Below are positions 1 through 9,436 of a stretch of 64,000 bases of DNA, piece after piece. Source of the DNA: Paenibacillus dauci (GTDB lineage: Bacteria > Bacillota > Bacilli > Paenibacillales > Paenibacillaceae); the NCBI RefSeq assembly GCF_000971985.1, contig NZ_KQ040798.1, positions 735,826 through 799,825 on the forward strand. The letters run 5' to 3'. How positions within the stretch are numbered: the first letter of the stretch is position 1; each line of letters opens with the position of its first letter. Below the pieces are notes generated by a model, which was not told the origin of the DNA, did not search any database, and saw nothing but the letters and a program-made list of their open reading frames with translations. A program made the translations under genes and the position numbers.

Positions 1-599
1 GCAAGCACAAACATAATCGGCTTGGACAGCGGAATCACGATACGGGTGAAAATGGTCCATTCCGAAGCTCCATCCACATTGGCTGCTTCTTTGAGTTCTT
101 TGGAGATGCCTTTAAAAAAAGTACGGGCCAGAATAATATTCCATACATTCACTGCTCCCGGAATAATAAGCGCCCATGGGGTATTCAGCAGATCAAGCTG
201 CCGTACCAGCAAATACGTCGGAATCAGTCCGCCACCAAAAAACAGCGTAATCACAAACAAAGTCATAAACCATTTGCGGCCAACCAGCGAATCTTCGGCC
301 ATCGCATAACCAGCGCAGATAGACACCAATACTGTCACCACAGCAAATCCTGTCGCATACAATACCGAATTAAAAAACCCGCGAATCATTGCTTCATTGC
401 CCAGGATTTTGCGATAGCCTTCCAGACTCCAATCAGCAGGTTGAAACGAAAATCCGCGATTCAGCAGCACGGTTGGGTCCATAAACGAAGCTGCGATAAT
501 ATAGCCAAACGGAATGACAACGATCAGTACGCCCAGCCCGAGAAACAGCCCGTTCAGTATGAGCAGCAAACGGTCAAACGGAGAGTTTTTGACAACCAT
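1..599 (-). CDS. Carbohydrate ABC transporter permease, LplC/YtcP type (C-terminus outside the window)
   Basis: Reads leftward from an ATG at 599 and stays open to base 1, so about 199 N-terminal residues are present. A hydrophobic segment near residues 10-35 is followed by further membrane helices and by the start of the cytoplasmic loop that contacts the ATPase (AANVDGAS, then IPLSKP), the signature of binding-protein-dependent permeases. It follows the LplB-type permease by 33 nt and is its expected partner. The substrate is probably an oligosaccharide or plant-derived sugar; the cognate binding protein is not visible and should lie to the left. Confidence 0.9.
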   Translation of the reverse strand, partial: MVVKNSPFDRLLLILNGLFLGLGVLIVVIPFGYIIAASFMDPTVLLNRGFSFQPADWSLEGYRKILGNEAMIRGFFNSVLYATGFAVVTVLVSICAGYAMAEDSLVGRKWFMTLFVITLFFGGGLIPTYLLVRQLDLLNTPWALIIPGAVNVWNIILARTFFKGISKELKEAANVDGASEWTIFTRIVIPLSKPIMFVL

Positions 600-632
600 G
601 GTCTTCCTTCCTTTCTGTACAAATCCTGTGAT

Positions 633-1604
633 CTAGTACAATCCCTCGTTATCATTGAGCTTCTTCACAATGAAGTTCACACCCAGCAGCAGAATCACAT
701 TGATCAGCGAGTTAAATAGTCCAACGGCTGCCGAATATGCATAATCTCCTGATTGCAGACCAATCTTGTAGACATAAGTCGCGATAATCTCTGAAGCAGG
801 CAAATTCATCGATGTCTGTAACAGGTAAGCCTTTTCAAAACCAATCGACATAATGCCACCTGCTGCCAGAATGAACACGATAGCCATAATCGGCTTGATC
901 GTCGGCAGATCGATATGCCAGATTCTCCTCAGCAGACTCGCTCCATCCAGACTGGCTGCATTATGCAGCTCGGGATCTACATTGGCCAGTGCCGCTACAT
1001 AGATAATGGATGCCCACCCGGCTGTAGCCCAGATATCCGACAAGATATATACCCAGCGGAAGTATTCGGGATCGGTCATAAACATCAAAGGCTGACTGCT
1101 GATCCAGCTAACGATCTGATTGATCGGTCCGGTAGGAGACAGGAAAATAAACAGCATCCCGGCAATAACAATGACTGATACAAAATTGGGAGCATACAGA
1201 AACAGCTGGATATTTTTCTTGATTCCTTTGCGGCGAACCTGATTCAGCATCAGTGCCAGCAGGATCGGAATCGGAAACCCGCATATCAGGCCAAACGCAC
1301 TCAGCTTGAGCGTATTCATAAAAATCACTTCAAAATTGGGCGAGGTCAGGAATTTCTCAAAATGCTTGAGTCCTACCCAGTCACTGTGCATGATTCCCCG
1401 AATCGGACTGAAATCCTTGAAGGCGATGACTGCCCCATACATCGGTACATACTTGAACAGCAGTGTCAGAAACAGCGCCGGTGCCAGCAGAATATACAAA
1501 AAGCTGTTTTTGCGGATATGCTCCCAGCGTGTTCTGCTGACCGACTGCTTCTCTGTATGTACAGGATGAGCGCCTGGTCTGCCGGATTTTGCTGAACTTT
1601 CCAT
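633..1604 (-). CDS. Carbohydrate ABC transporter permease, LplB type
   Basis: A 323-residue polytopic membrane protein with a basic N-terminal tail (about 30 residues) before the first helix (SFLYILLAPALFLTLLF). The text YVPMYGAVIAFKDFSP in the first periplasmic loop is typical of LplB/YtcP-family permeases, and NAASLDGASLLRRIWHIDLP is the EAA loop that docks on the ATPase. A good ribosome binding site (GGAGGG) precedes the ATG at 1604. First gene of an operon with the LplC-type permease downstream; divergent from the LacI-type regulator at 1947, which is the likely controller. Confidence 0.92.
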   Translation of the reverse strand: MESSAKSGRPGAHPVHTEKQSVSRTRWEHIRKNSFLYILLAPALFLTLLFKYVPMYGAVIAFKDFSPIRGIMHSDWVGLKHFEKFLTSPNFEVIFMNTLKLSAFGLICGFPIPILLALMLNQVRRKGIKKNIQLFLYAPNFVSVIVIAGMLFIFLSPTGPINQIVSWISSQPLMFMTDPEYFRWVYILSDIWATAGWASIIYVAALANVDPELHNAASLDGASLLRRIWHIDLPTIKPIMAIVFILAAGGIMSIGFEKAYLLQTSMNLPASEIIATYVYKIGLQSGDYAYSAAVGLFNSLINVILLLGVNFIVKKLNDNEGLY

Positions 1605-1946
1605 GATTGTCCCTCCATTTCGCTATTCCCTTGCCCCTTGTTTCCCCTACAACAGTTTGTATTAAAGACTGAAAGTAAGTGCTTACATTTTCATTTGTAA
1701 GCTTGTTCCTTTACAATTTATACGATCCGTTGTTCATATGTCAATAATAAATGTAAACAAAAGTGGTGATTTTTATAATTATATGGTATGCATATGCACA
1801 TTTATAACATTCCATTTGCACATAAGAGATTGCTTTTAAAAGTAATCTCCTTTATATTTTAGATAGATATGTAGTAATGTAAGAGGGATATTCCCTGTTC
1901 TGCTGACAGAACAGCAAATTTGACAGTACAAAGGTGGATTTAATCC
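1605..1946. promoter_or_regulatory. Divergent intergenic region between the ABC permease operon and the LacI regulator; two palindromes
   Basis: AT-rich, no gene. Two operator-like elements are visible. One is GTAAGTGCTTAC at 1675-1686, close to the permease start. The other is a 24-nt near-perfect palindrome at 1826-1849 (GAGATT, then CTTTTAAAAG, then AATCTC; 11 of 12 pairs), about 100 nt before the regulator ATG. LacI proteins bind such symmetric sites, so control of the permease operon and autoregulation are reasonable inferences. The second palindrome could instead be a hairpin in the regulator leader. Confidence 0.4.
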
Positions 1947-3008
1947 ATGACCAAGGAAAAAGTAACCATTCAGCATATTGCCGATGCACTGGGTATTTCC
2001 CGCAATACGGCTTCCAAAGCGCTGAATGGAAATGAAGGCATCCCGGATGAGACACGCAGTAAAGTCATCCGCAAAGCTATTGAGCTAAAATACAAGCAAT
2101 TTGCCTATATGGAAAGTGACGGACTGCTTCCTCGTAAAACCGGTAATATTGCCCTGCTCACCACCAATATGCCGGATAGTTCGCACTTTGGCTCTCCTGT
2201 GATCAGCGGTCTGGAGAAACGGGTCAGCGCGGAAGGCTATAATCTGTCTATCCATATTGTCCGGGAAGACGAGCGTGATGCCCTGCGGCTGCCCAATAAT
2301 TTTGATGTATCGGCGGTGGATGGAATCGTATGTATCGAGCTGTTTGACCGGGAATACAGCGAGCTGCTGAATAATTTGAATATTCCGGTGATCTTCGTCG
2401 ATTGTGCGTCCGATATCGACTTTTCCAGTTTTGAAGCGGATATTCTGTTAATGGAAAATGAACATAGTGTCTACCAGTTAACCCGCAGCCTGCTGGATAA
2501 TGGATACGATCGTATTGGCTTTGTTGGCGATTACCGACATTGTAAAAGCTTTGGCGAACGATGGATGGGCTACAACCGTGCGCTGCTGGAAGCAGGTTTA
2601 TCCATGTCGTCCTCCTTTTCTATCCTGGACGAAGACCGGTTTTTCCTGTTTGAGAATGATTGGATGGAACAGCGTCTAAAGCAGCTGGATGAACTGCCGG
2701 ATGCCTTTGTATGTGCCAATGATTTTATTGCAATCCGTCTGATGAAAGCGCTCAAATCGAGCGGTTTGTCTATCCCGGACGATATTGGCGTAACCGGATT
2801 TGATAACGCTTCTGCGTCAAAAATCGTAGAGCCCCATCTGACTACCGTGCATATTTACAGCAGTGATATGGGTATCAAAGCCGCCGAGATGCTACTGTCA
2901 CGGATTCGCTATCCGGAGCAGCCCTATCAGGTCGTTCACGTACAGACCCGGCCTATGCTGCGTGAATCGGCGAATCATGCCGCAGCTGCTTCCATGCTGC
3001 ACGCCTAA
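1947..3008 (+). CDS. LacI/GalR-family transcriptional regulator
   Basis: 353 residues. The N-terminal helix-turn-helix (VTIQHIADALGISRNTASKALNG, residues about 4-27, split here as VTIQHIADALGIS and RNTASKALNG) and hinge helix are followed by a periplasmic-binding-like sensor domain; ANDFIAIRLMKAL and GVTGFDNA are typical of the C-terminal lobe. AAGGTGG lies 8 nt before the ATG. It is transcribed away from the LplBC operon and toward the second transporter operon, from which it is separated by a shared terminator. Likely senses the sugar or a phosphorylated derivative imported by one of these transporters. Confidence 0.92.
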   Translation: MTKEKVTIQHIADALGISRNTASKALNGNEGIPDETRSKVIRKAIELKYKQFAYMESDGLLPRKTGNIALLTTNMPDSSHFGSPVISGLEKRVSAEGYNLSIHIVREDERDALRLPNNFDVSAVDGIVCIELFDREYSELLNNLNIPVIFVDCASDIDFSSFEADILLMENEHSVYQLTRSLLDNGYDRIGFVGDYRHCKSFGERWMGYNRALLEAGLSMSSSFSILDEDRFFLFENDWMEQRLKQLDELPDAFVCANDFIAIRLMKALKSSGLSIPDDIGVTGFDNASASKIVEPHLTTVHIYSSDMGIKAAEMLLSRIRYPEQPYQVVHVQTRPMLRESANHAAAASMLHA

Positions 3009-3028
3009 TCCAAAGAGATACTCATACC

Positions 3029-3080
3029 AAAAACCCCTGAACATGGCAGGCTATGACAGCCTTTTTGTTCAGGGGTTTTT
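3029..3080. terminator. Bidirectional intrinsic terminator
   Basis: AAAAACCCCTGAACA and TGTTCAGGGGTTTTT pair around a loop, with A- and T-runs at both ends. It serves the LacI gene on the plus strand and the binding-protein operon on the minus strand. Confidence 0.85.
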
Positions 3081-3120
3081 AATAATCTACAGAATATTAA
3101 TAATGGGATCGTAAAAATAT

Positions 3121-4665
3121 TTATTTGGTGCCTGCAGACTCCAGCTGCGTTTTGTAGGCATCCAGCTGACGCTGAAGTTCCGCCATGACTTTGTCATAAC
3201 CGGCTACTTTCAGCTTATCGCGGAAATCCTGCACGGCCTGTGCCGGATCTCCTGCTTTGCCATAAGTGATTGCAGGTCCCATCTCTGCTGTAACCTGCGA
3301 AATAGCAGTGAGTTCCGATTCGACAGACGTTTTGTCAAAAACAAATTGTCCGTATGGATACGGCTTTTTGATTTTGTCATATTCGCTGTACAGCGTATCA
3401 ATCTTGTCCCAGGTAGTGTCGCTTGGAATCTCGTGTTCATCCATCCGTCCTGCCCAGAAGTCAGAGTAGAATGCATCATTGGTTTCGTTATAGTTGGCTG
3501 GCAGCGTACGCTTGCCGTCCTTGATATCGTATTGTACACCTTCCATGCCATAATTGATCAGCTGGTAGATCTCTTTGTCATTACGGATCAGATCATAGGC
3601 CATCAGCGCACGCTCCGGATTTTTGCTGTGGGCCCCCAGGGATACACCGCCATGAGTGATCGGCATTTCCAGCAGATTGCCGCTTTGACGGGAGAATGGG
3701 AACATTTGCAGTTCCGAACCCGGCTGCTTTTTGTCCATCTGCACACGCAGACCGGAGAAAGTCTGGGTATGATGCTGATCCATACCTGTCTGACCAGCCT
3801 GCAGGGCGACACGGGTATCGTTTTTGTTGTTCAGTACATCTTCGCGCCAGTAGCCTTTATCCGCCCAATCTTTCATCGTAGTGGCAAAATCCAGGAACGT
3901 ATCTTCGAAGATCGGGCTGACTACTGTATACCGGTCATCATAGGATTTGGTATTGAACACCGGCAGATAGCCTGTCGACATTGGCAGCTCCAGATATGGC
4001 GTATGCGACTGGACCCAGCCTCCAAAAATACTGGTGCTGGACTGCGCATCCCATGGAATTACGCCAGGTTTATTATCTTTGATCCATTGCAGGTACTTGC
4101 CGATCGTATCCCAGTCCTTGATCGGCTCGGTGATACCGGCCTGTTTGGCCCAGTCGCCACGATAGAAGAAGCCATGATTAATCCACTGAGTATAATCGTT
4201 CTCGGGAATCAGTACGATTTTGCCATTGTATTTACTTTGATTCCAATCCTCAGCAGGAATCGATTTCCAGGTGACCGGAGCATACTTGGGCAGCAGATCG
4301 TCCAGCGGCATAAAAGCGCCACGCTGCGCATTGGACCAGGTATCCAGCCAGTCTGTACCGATGGTAATCAGATCCACCGATTCACCGGAAGCGAGCAGCA
4401 GATTGTATTTGGTCTGCCAATCTGCCCATTCTACCCACTTCCATTTCACTTCAGCATTGATTTTCTGCTTCATGATCGTATTGACCTTTTCCATCACTTT
4501 CTCAAACTGCCCGTTCTTGGGCTTGTCGCCCAGCGCTACAAACGTAACCGTAACAAACTGCGATTGATCATCACCAGCACCGGATTTGCTGCCGCCACAG
4601 GCAGCAAGTGACAGAACGATAACAGCCACCATCAGTGCCGAGATCAGCTTACGGAATTTCCACAT
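3121..4665 (-). CDS. Extracellular sugar-binding lipoprotein of an ABC transporter (LplA type)
   Basis: 514 residues with a lipoprotein signal peptide (lipobox LAAC, Cys23) followed by a flexible GGSKSGAG linker. The mature part is a large two-lobed solute-binding protein; VTVTFVALGDKPKNG and WKWVEWADWQTKYNLLLASG are typical of the LplA/YtcQ group. It is last in a permease-permease-binding protein operon, 55 nt after the LplC-type gene. No ATPase gene is present; systems of this type usually share an MsmX-like ATPase encoded elsewhere. The substrate cannot be read from the sequence. Confidence 0.92.
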   Translation of the reverse strand: MWKFRKLISALMVAVIVLSLAACGGSKSGAGDDQSQFVTVTFVALGDKPKNGQFEKVMEKVNTIMKQKINAEVKWKWVEWADWQTKYNLLLASGESVDLITIGTDWLDTWSNAQRGAFMPLDDLLPKYAPVTWKSIPAEDWNQSKYNGKIVLIPENDYTQWINHGFFYRGDWAKQAGITEPIKDWDTIGKYLQWIKDNKPGVIPWDAQSSTSIFGGWVQSHTPYLELPMSTGYLPVFNTKSYDDRYTVVSPIFEDTFLDFATTMKDWADKGYWREDVLNNKNDTRVALQAGQTGMDQHHTQTFSGLRVQMDKKQPGSELQMFPFSRQSGNLLEMPITHGGVSLGAHSKNPERALMAYDLIRNDKEIYQLINYGMEGVQYDIKDGKRTLPANYNETNDAFYSDFWAGRMDEHEIPSDTTWDKIDTLYSEYDKIKKPYPYGQFVFDKTSVESELTAISQVTAEMGPAITYGKAGDPAQAVQDFRDKLKVAGYDKVMAELQRQLDAYKTQLESAGTK

Positions 4666-4720
4666 ACATTAGCCCCCTTTGGAATCATTGCAAAATTAAA
4701 ACCATACTGCCCGGATACAT

Positions 4721-5662
4721 TCAGCCTTTGACCGCGCCGACGGTAATCCCTTTGATAAAATAGCGCTGAACGAACGGATAGAATAAAATGACCGGTCCGG
4801 TAGCGACGACTGCTGTTGCCATCTTCATCGTTTCCAGTGGCACATCACTCATCGCCACATTGGAGGACGCCGCCGAATTACGGATAAAGTCGGCGCTGGT
4901 GACCACATTGTAGAGGAACAGCTGCAGCGGACGATAATCCATATCCGGCGACAGGAATAACATCGCATGGTACCACTCATTCCAGTATCCAAGGGCGATA
5001 AACAGCCCGATCGTTGCCAGTGCCGGTGTAGACATTGGCAGAATCAGCCGCAGGAAAATGGTAAAGTCACCAGCTCCGTCAATTTTGGCAGATTCGGTAA
5101 TCGCATGTGGAATAGAGCGAACAAAGCTTTTCATCATAATAATCAGAAATGGGGTCAGCAGTCCCGGCAGCAGCACCGCCAGATAGTTGTCCTTGAGTTC
5201 CAGGTACTGGGTGATCAGCAGGTAGAACGGTACCAGTCCGCCGGAGAACAGAGTCGTAAAGTAAATAAAAAAGGAAATACGATTTCGGTACGAGAAATCC
5301 GGTCGCTGCAGTGCATATCCGGTCATCGCCACAATAAACAGACCAACGATCGTACCGACAACGGTAATGCCCATCGTGACCAGATACGATCCGATAATCA
5401 GCTTGGGATTCTCGAATACAATCTGATAGGCAAAGGTACTGAATTCATGCGGCCAAATATTGAATCCATGCTGCTTGACTGCACTCTCGCTCGTAAAGGA
5501 CGTGCCCAGAATAAGCAGAAATGGCAGCAGACATGAAATGGCAAACAGGCTGATAAAAATATAACCGGCCCAGCGTACGATAATTTCACTCTTATCCTGC
5601 CGGATACGTGCAGGTCGCGGAGGATTACTGCCAATCAGGTCCATTTTGCTGTTGATATCCAT
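4721..5662 (-). CDS. Carbohydrate ABC transporter permease, LplC type
   Basis: 313 residues, six predicted membrane helices. After a cytoplasmic N-terminus of about 30 residues, the first helix leads into LGTSFTSESAVKQHGF and later the ATPase-contact loop ITESAKIDGAGDFTIFLRL. The C-terminus ends in QRYFIKGITVGAVKG, the standard ending of this permease family (RYFVKGVMIGAIKG type). It lies 13 nt downstream of the LplB-type gene at 5676, so the two are cotranscribed. Confidence 0.93.
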   Translation of the reverse strand: MDINSKMDLIGSNPPRPARIRQDKSEIIVRWAGYIFISLFAISCLLPFLLILGTSFTSESAVKQHGFNIWPHEFSTFAYQIVFENPKLIIGSYLVTMGITVVGTIVGLFIVAMTGYALQRPDFSYRNRISFFIYFTTLFSGGLVPFYLLITQYLELKDNYLAVLLPGLLTPFLIIMMKSFVRSIPHAITESAKIDGAGDFTIFLRLILPMSTPALATIGLFIALGYWNEWYHAMLFLSPDMDYRPLQLFLYNVVTSADFIRNSAASSNVAMSDVPLETMKMATAVVATGPVILFYPFVQRYFIKGITVGAVKG

Positions 5663-5675
5663 CGCTGTGCACCTC

Positions 5676-6629
5676 CTAGAATAATGAGTTTTCCGGGGAA
5701 ACTTTTTTGACGATCCAGTTGGCAGTCAGTACGACAACAAATCCGAATATGGACTGATACAGACTGACGGCACTACCCATCGAGAAGTTGAAATTGGTCA
5801 TCAGCGAGCGGAATACATAGGTCTCGATAATATCCGTGCTGGCGTACAATGCCGTGTTATTGGCACCCACGAGATTGAAAAACAGTCCAAAATTGCCTTT
5901 GAGAATACCTCCGAGCGAGAACAGCAGCAGAATAATGAATGTAGGCTTGAGCCATGGAATAACGATATGAACAATCCGCTGGAAGGCATTCGCTCCATCA
6001 ATCTCCGCGGCTTCCACAATCTCCGTATCCAGTCCCATAATAGCGGCAAAGTAAATGATTGAACCATAGCCTGTTGTCTGCCAGAGATAGGTAATGATAA
6101 TGATAAATGGCCACAGATGCGGCTCCGAGTAAGCTTTGACCGGGTCCATGCCGAGCGCGCCGAGTACACCGTTCAGCAGACCATAGTCATAACTGAGGAT
6201 ATTGTAGGCGAGCAGACCCACCAGTACAGCCGATATAAAATAAGGCAGAAACATCAGCGTTTGCGATACTTTTTTGAACCATTTCTTGCGGATTTCATTC
6301 AGCAAAATCGCTACGGTAATCTGCGCGATATTGCCAAGCAGGATAAAAGCCAGATTATAGGCGATCGTGTTGAAAGTGAGTCTCCATAGATCCCCGGTCA
6401 TGATAAGGAATTTGAAGTTATCCCATCCAACAAATGGACTGCCAAAAATGCCATTTGTATAATTGTATTTCACAAATGCCAGATACAGGCCGGGCATCGG
6501 TAAATAAGCAAATATACAGAAGAAAATGACTGCCGGACAACACATTAGCAAGAGCACACGGCTATTGTGAAACTGCTTGCGCCGGGAACGTTTTACACGC
6601 ACGGCAGGGATTGATTTTGCGGTATCCAA
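5676..6629 (-). CDS. Carbohydrate ABC transporter permease, LplB type
   Basis: 317 residues. Basic N-terminus, first helix about residues 25-45, and the family text YLPMPGLYLAFVKYNY; the EAA loop reads VEAAEIDGANAFQRIVHIVIP. First gene of the operon permease B, permease C, binding lipoprotein. An AGGAGG-like ribosome binding site precedes the ATG at 6629. A perfect cre-type site lies about 85 nt upstream, suggesting carbon catabolite control by CcpA. Confidence 0.93.
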   Translation of the reverse strand: MDTAKSIPAVRVKRSRRKQFHNSRVLLLMCCPAVIFFCIFAYLPMPGLYLAFVKYNYTNGIFGSPFVGWDNFKFLIMTGDLWRLTFNTIAYNLAFILLGNIAQITVAILLNEIRKKWFKKVSQTLMFLPYFISAVLVGLLAYNILSYDYGLLNGVLGALGMDPVKAYSEPHLWPFIIIITYLWQTTGYGSIIYFAAIMGLDTEIVEAAEIDGANAFQRIVHIVIPWLKPTFIILLLFSLGGILKGNFGLFFNLVGANNTALYASTDIIETYVFRSLMTNFNFSMGSAVSLYQSIFGFVVVLTANWIVKKVSPENSLF

Positions 6630-6712
6630 TGAATGATTCCTCCTTTGTGCTCTGGCTCAGGGAGTCAGGTGTAAAATGGGCTATTGGGTATCGGTATGGT
6701 TTACCCTTTTAT

Positions 6713-6726
6713 TGTAAGCGTTTTCT
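6713..6726. promoter_or_regulatory. Predicted CcpA cre site upstream of the second sugar transporter operon
   Basis: TGTAAGCGTTTTCT matches every position of the published cre consensus TGWAARCGYTWNCW. It is 84 nt upstream of the first permease start (6629), in the promoter region. A LacI-type local operator is an alternative because both protein types bind similar sites. Confidence 0.6.
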
Positions 6727-6808
6727 TTATGCTTTTTATTACACTATTCTGCTATACCCTTTCAATATTCTGCTATATTTAAGCGGATAATTACGATTCC
6801 ATACGAAA

Positions 6809-6878
6809 AAGCCATTCTGCTTTTCCGGTCAGGACACGCATCAGCTGCGTGTCGCGAGTGGAAAAGTCAGAATGGCTT
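6809..6878 (-). terminator. Intrinsic terminator overlapping the 3' end of the histidine kinase gene
   Basis: Long arms AAGCCATTCTG and AGAATGGCTT (6809-6826 and 6860-6878) enclose a second strong hairpin, GACACGCA/TGCGTGTC at 6833-6853. On the minus strand the outer stem is followed by TTTTTCG. The 5' arms fall inside the last codons of the kinase gene, so coding and terminator sequence are shared. Confidence 0.7.
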
Positions 6879-8733
6879 CGGTACCTTCACCTTTTTTACT
6901 ATAAAATTCCAGACTGCCATCCATGGCTTCAATAATCCGGAAGGTGACCATCAGGCCAAGTCCGGTTCCTTTGGTCTTATTGGAGAAGTAAGGTTCCCCA
7001 AGTCTTGCCAGTTCTTCCTCCGTCATACCCGAGCCGTTATCCTTGATATGCAGCTCGATATGATTCTCGTGTTCGATTGTCCATACCCGCACATACCCTT
7101 CCTTGTGTACCGCTTCAATACTGTTCTTGATGATATTGATGCAGGCCTGTTTGAACTTGGAAGAGTTGCCCCGGATCTGCAGATGCTGCGGCACCTGAAT
7201 CTGCAGTACACTTCCTTGCAGACTGGCCAGTGGCCGCATAATATTCTCGATATGCTGGAATTCTTCATACAGGTTAAGCGTCTCTGTCTTCTCAAATTGC
7301 GGTTTGGCAAAGGTAAGGAAATCCGTAATGATATTGGCTGCGCGATCCAGTTCCTCCAATGCCATCCTCAGATGCTCCCGGCCCTTGTCATCCGTATTCA
7401 TCTGGGTGAGCTGCAGGAAGCCACGGGTCACCTGCAACGGATTACGTACTTCATGGGCTACCGAAGCTGCCAATTCACTGATCATATCCATTTTCTCGGA
7501 ACGCTGTAGTTCATTATTGAACAATTCCAGCTGCTGAGAATACTGGAGCACCTGCCGCTGATTCTCTGCAAACACTCTGCCCATAATAGCGATCAGGGAA
7601 ATAACGAAGAAGATGACGCCCCATTTCCACAGGAACAGCTTGTAATCTCCATCTTCCAGATAGAACCAGATCAGCTCGCTGGCCGTAATCAGCGCAAAAG
7701 TGGTAAATCCGGAAGCGAAAATAATCGCTGCCCGGTTCTTCTGCAGTGCATAACGGATCGTAATAATCATAAACAGAATCAATCCTGCCAGAATGAACAA
7801 TCCCAGGATCAGTACCGATATTACATAGTAAATTTTGAAATAACGATCATGAGTCAATACGTTGGCAATCAGTGCCAGTACACAGAATCCCGAATATACA
7901 TACTGCACCCGCTTCAGCTTGTAGATCATATCCCGGTAGCCTCTGCCGAATACACTTTCAAAAAACTCATAAAAGGCAGGTACGAGCACGAATAGACTGA
8001 CATCAAACCCAAGTGCATATAGTCTGTCCCCATCGGGATAAAAAGTAAACAGAAACGGGGAATAAGTCACTATAACGCTACCCAGAGCCAAAATGACGAT
8101 ACAAAGACTGACCCACATCCTGCGGGAGCGTCCTTTCAGGAATACGGAACAAAAAGCCATAATAAAGGCTACAAAGATAAATGAGAACCCAATAACCACA
8201 TCTACCAGATCGGAGCTGACATAAGTGGTTAGAATATCCTGATAGTCGCCGATCAGGATGCCGTTGGTCAGACCGATTTTCTCCCGGGCGGATTCGACCC
8301 AGATATAAATCATTTTATAGGAATCCTGCTGGGTTAGCGGCAGGAGCAGCTGGTTCTGCTCATAAGCGTAGCCGCGGCGCGATTCATAGATTTTATTATC
8401 ATCCAGATAGACGATTACATGCTTGCCCTGCAGCTCCCGGATCAGCAGACCGGAAGTGTTCCAGTTCAGTTCCGGAAGAGGAATCCGTATCCATGCAGAG
8501 GAACTGTTGACCGGCTTGCCGTCTTTCATCAGCTGTGAGGATGTCCAGTAGCTGTTCTGATCATCATTCCACGGCTTGGAGGTGAAGCTGTTCTGTGCTT
8601 GCCATCGGACCTGCCAATAATCGATACGCTGGAACTTCTGGTCTTCTCTTGCATTGGCAGACAAAGACAATGCCAGCATCGCCATGATAATGAAGAGTAG
8701 GAATATAATTAAGGCTTTGGGCATAAACTTCAT
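6841..8733 (-). CDS. Membrane sensor histidine kinase with seven-helix sensor region
   Basis: 630 residues from the ATG at 8733. GAGGTG lies 4 nt before it; the in-frame ATG at 8745 has no ribosome binding site. A signal anchor and an extracellular domain (about residues 30-170) precede roughly seven membrane helices (about 175-390), a 7TMR-DISM-like layout. A short coiled coil leads to the H box SVAHEVRNPLQ (His427), N box NIIKNSIEA, G1 DNGSGM and G2 GTGLGL. The H box context (HEVRNPLQVTRGFLQL) resembles Bacillus sporulation kinases, so a feed into a Spo0F-like phosphorelay is possible. No response regulator is adjacent. Confidence 0.9.
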   Translation of the reverse strand: MKFMPKALIIFLLFIIMAMLALSLSANAREDQKFQRIDYWQVRWQAQNSFTSKPWNDDQNSYWTSSQLMKDGKPVNSSSAWIRIPLPELNWNTSGLLIRELQGKHVIVYLDDNKIYESRRGYAYEQNQLLLPLTQQDSYKMIYIWVESAREKIGLTNGILIGDYQDILTTYVSSDLVDVVIGFSFIFVAFIMAFCSVFLKGRSRRMWVSLCIVILALGSVIVTYSPFLFTFYPDGDRLYALGFDVSLFVLVPAFYEFFESVFGRGYRDMIYKLKRVQYVYSGFCVLALIANVLTHDRYFKIYYVISVLILGLFILAGLILFMIITIRYALQKNRAAIIFASGFTTFALITASELIWFYLEDGDYKLFLWKWGVIFFVISLIAIMGRVFAENQRQVLQYSQQLELFNNELQRSEKMDMISELAASVAHEVRNPLQVTRGFLQLTQMNTDDKGREHLRMALEELDRAANIITDFLTFAKPQFEKTETLNLYEEFQHIENIMRPLASLQGSVLQIQVPQHLQIRGNSSKFKQACINIIKNSIEAVHKEGYVRVWTIEHENHIELHIKDNGSGMTEEELARLGEPYFSNKTKGTGLGLMVTFRIIEAMDGSLEFYSKKGEGTEAILTFPLATRS

Positions 8734-9111
8734 AGTGCACCTCATTATTCATATACTGTCTGGTGATACCAATATACTTCATTGTTAGCAGAACGAACTT
8801 GATTTTGATAAATATGTATATTTCCCTATTGTACCTTATAAAGCGCTATTTCATAACTATTATTATACTTGTTTGTACATGTTGCATACACATAAATTAC
8901 GGAGGAATCAGTAAAATTCATTCTACACATGAAAAATATGCCAGAGTAAATTGCGTCACCACCTGTCATTTCTCGTCAAAAACAGCCTTTTCTGTTGTCA
9001 GTGTATCAGGTATCCTCAAGCACCCCATGTTTGGCAGAATAGCAACAAGGGTAACCTCTGATAAGGGGACCGATTTCCTCTGGAACATTATTCCGAAGGA
9101 GATGATGAATA
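8734..9111. other. Intergenic region, no gene; stress-type promoter near its right end
   Basis: AT-rich divergent spacer between the histidine kinase and a small acidic protein gene. Open frames here lack ribosome binding sites and convincing composition. The only clear signal is the sigma-B-like promoter described separately at 9029-9054. Confidence 0.6.
9029..9054 (+). promoter_or_regulatory. Sigma-B-type promoter candidate
   Basis: GTTTGG at 9029-9034 and GGGTAA at 9049-9054 are separated by 14 nt, close to the general-stress consensus GTTTWW-N12..15-GGGWAW. It lies about 60 nt before the start of the acidic protein at 9112. A GGGTAA without a convincing -35 also occurs at 12335-12340 before the next acidic protein pair. 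Confidence 0.45.
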
Positions 9112-9384
9112 ATGACAGACAACAAACACTATGATGATGTATTCTGGAAAACAAGAAATTCACTGATGGATGATGAAGATTCACAGCCTGCAGGGGAAGA
9201 TGCAGAGGTAGAACTCCCAAGAGATGCAGAACTTGCCGTGATTCAGCCGGAACGGATGGATCCAAAAGAATATGAGAGTATTGCAGACGAAGAAGATGCC
9301 GGTATGCATCCGCAAGCCGACCCGGAAGATATCGAATCTGATGCTGCACTTGCTCGTGAAGAAGACATGGACGAAAATAAATAA
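9112..9384 (+). CDS. Small highly acidic hydrophilic protein of unknown function
   Basis: 90 residues, no Cys, no membrane segment and no recognised domain; more than a quarter of the residues are Asp or Glu (for example DEEDAGM and REEDMDENK). GAAGGAG precedes the ATG at a suitable distance, and a terminator follows. Composition suggests a soluble, probably disordered protein. Two similar acidic proteins occur at 12428 and 12957, and the upstream promoter resembles a general-stress promoter, so a stress-related role is a guess. Confidence 0.75.
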   Translation: MTDNKHYDDVFWKTRNSLMDDEDSQPAGEDAEVELPRDAELAVIQPERMDPKEYESIADEEDAGMHPQADPEDIESDAALAREEDMDENK

Positions 9385-9436
9385 AAACAACATAGAAGCC
9401 GCATAAAAAAATAACCAGTGTACAACCATTCAATAA

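Noticed and set aside
3346-4611. Long open frame (421 codons) on the plus strand
   Set aside because: It lies entirely opposite the sugar-binding lipoprotein gene, lacks a ribosome binding site and shows no protein-like pattern.
8763-9134. Plus-strand frame of 123 codons before the acidic protein gene
   Set aside because: AT-rich spacer with no ribosome binding site; it overlaps the promoter and start of the real gene.
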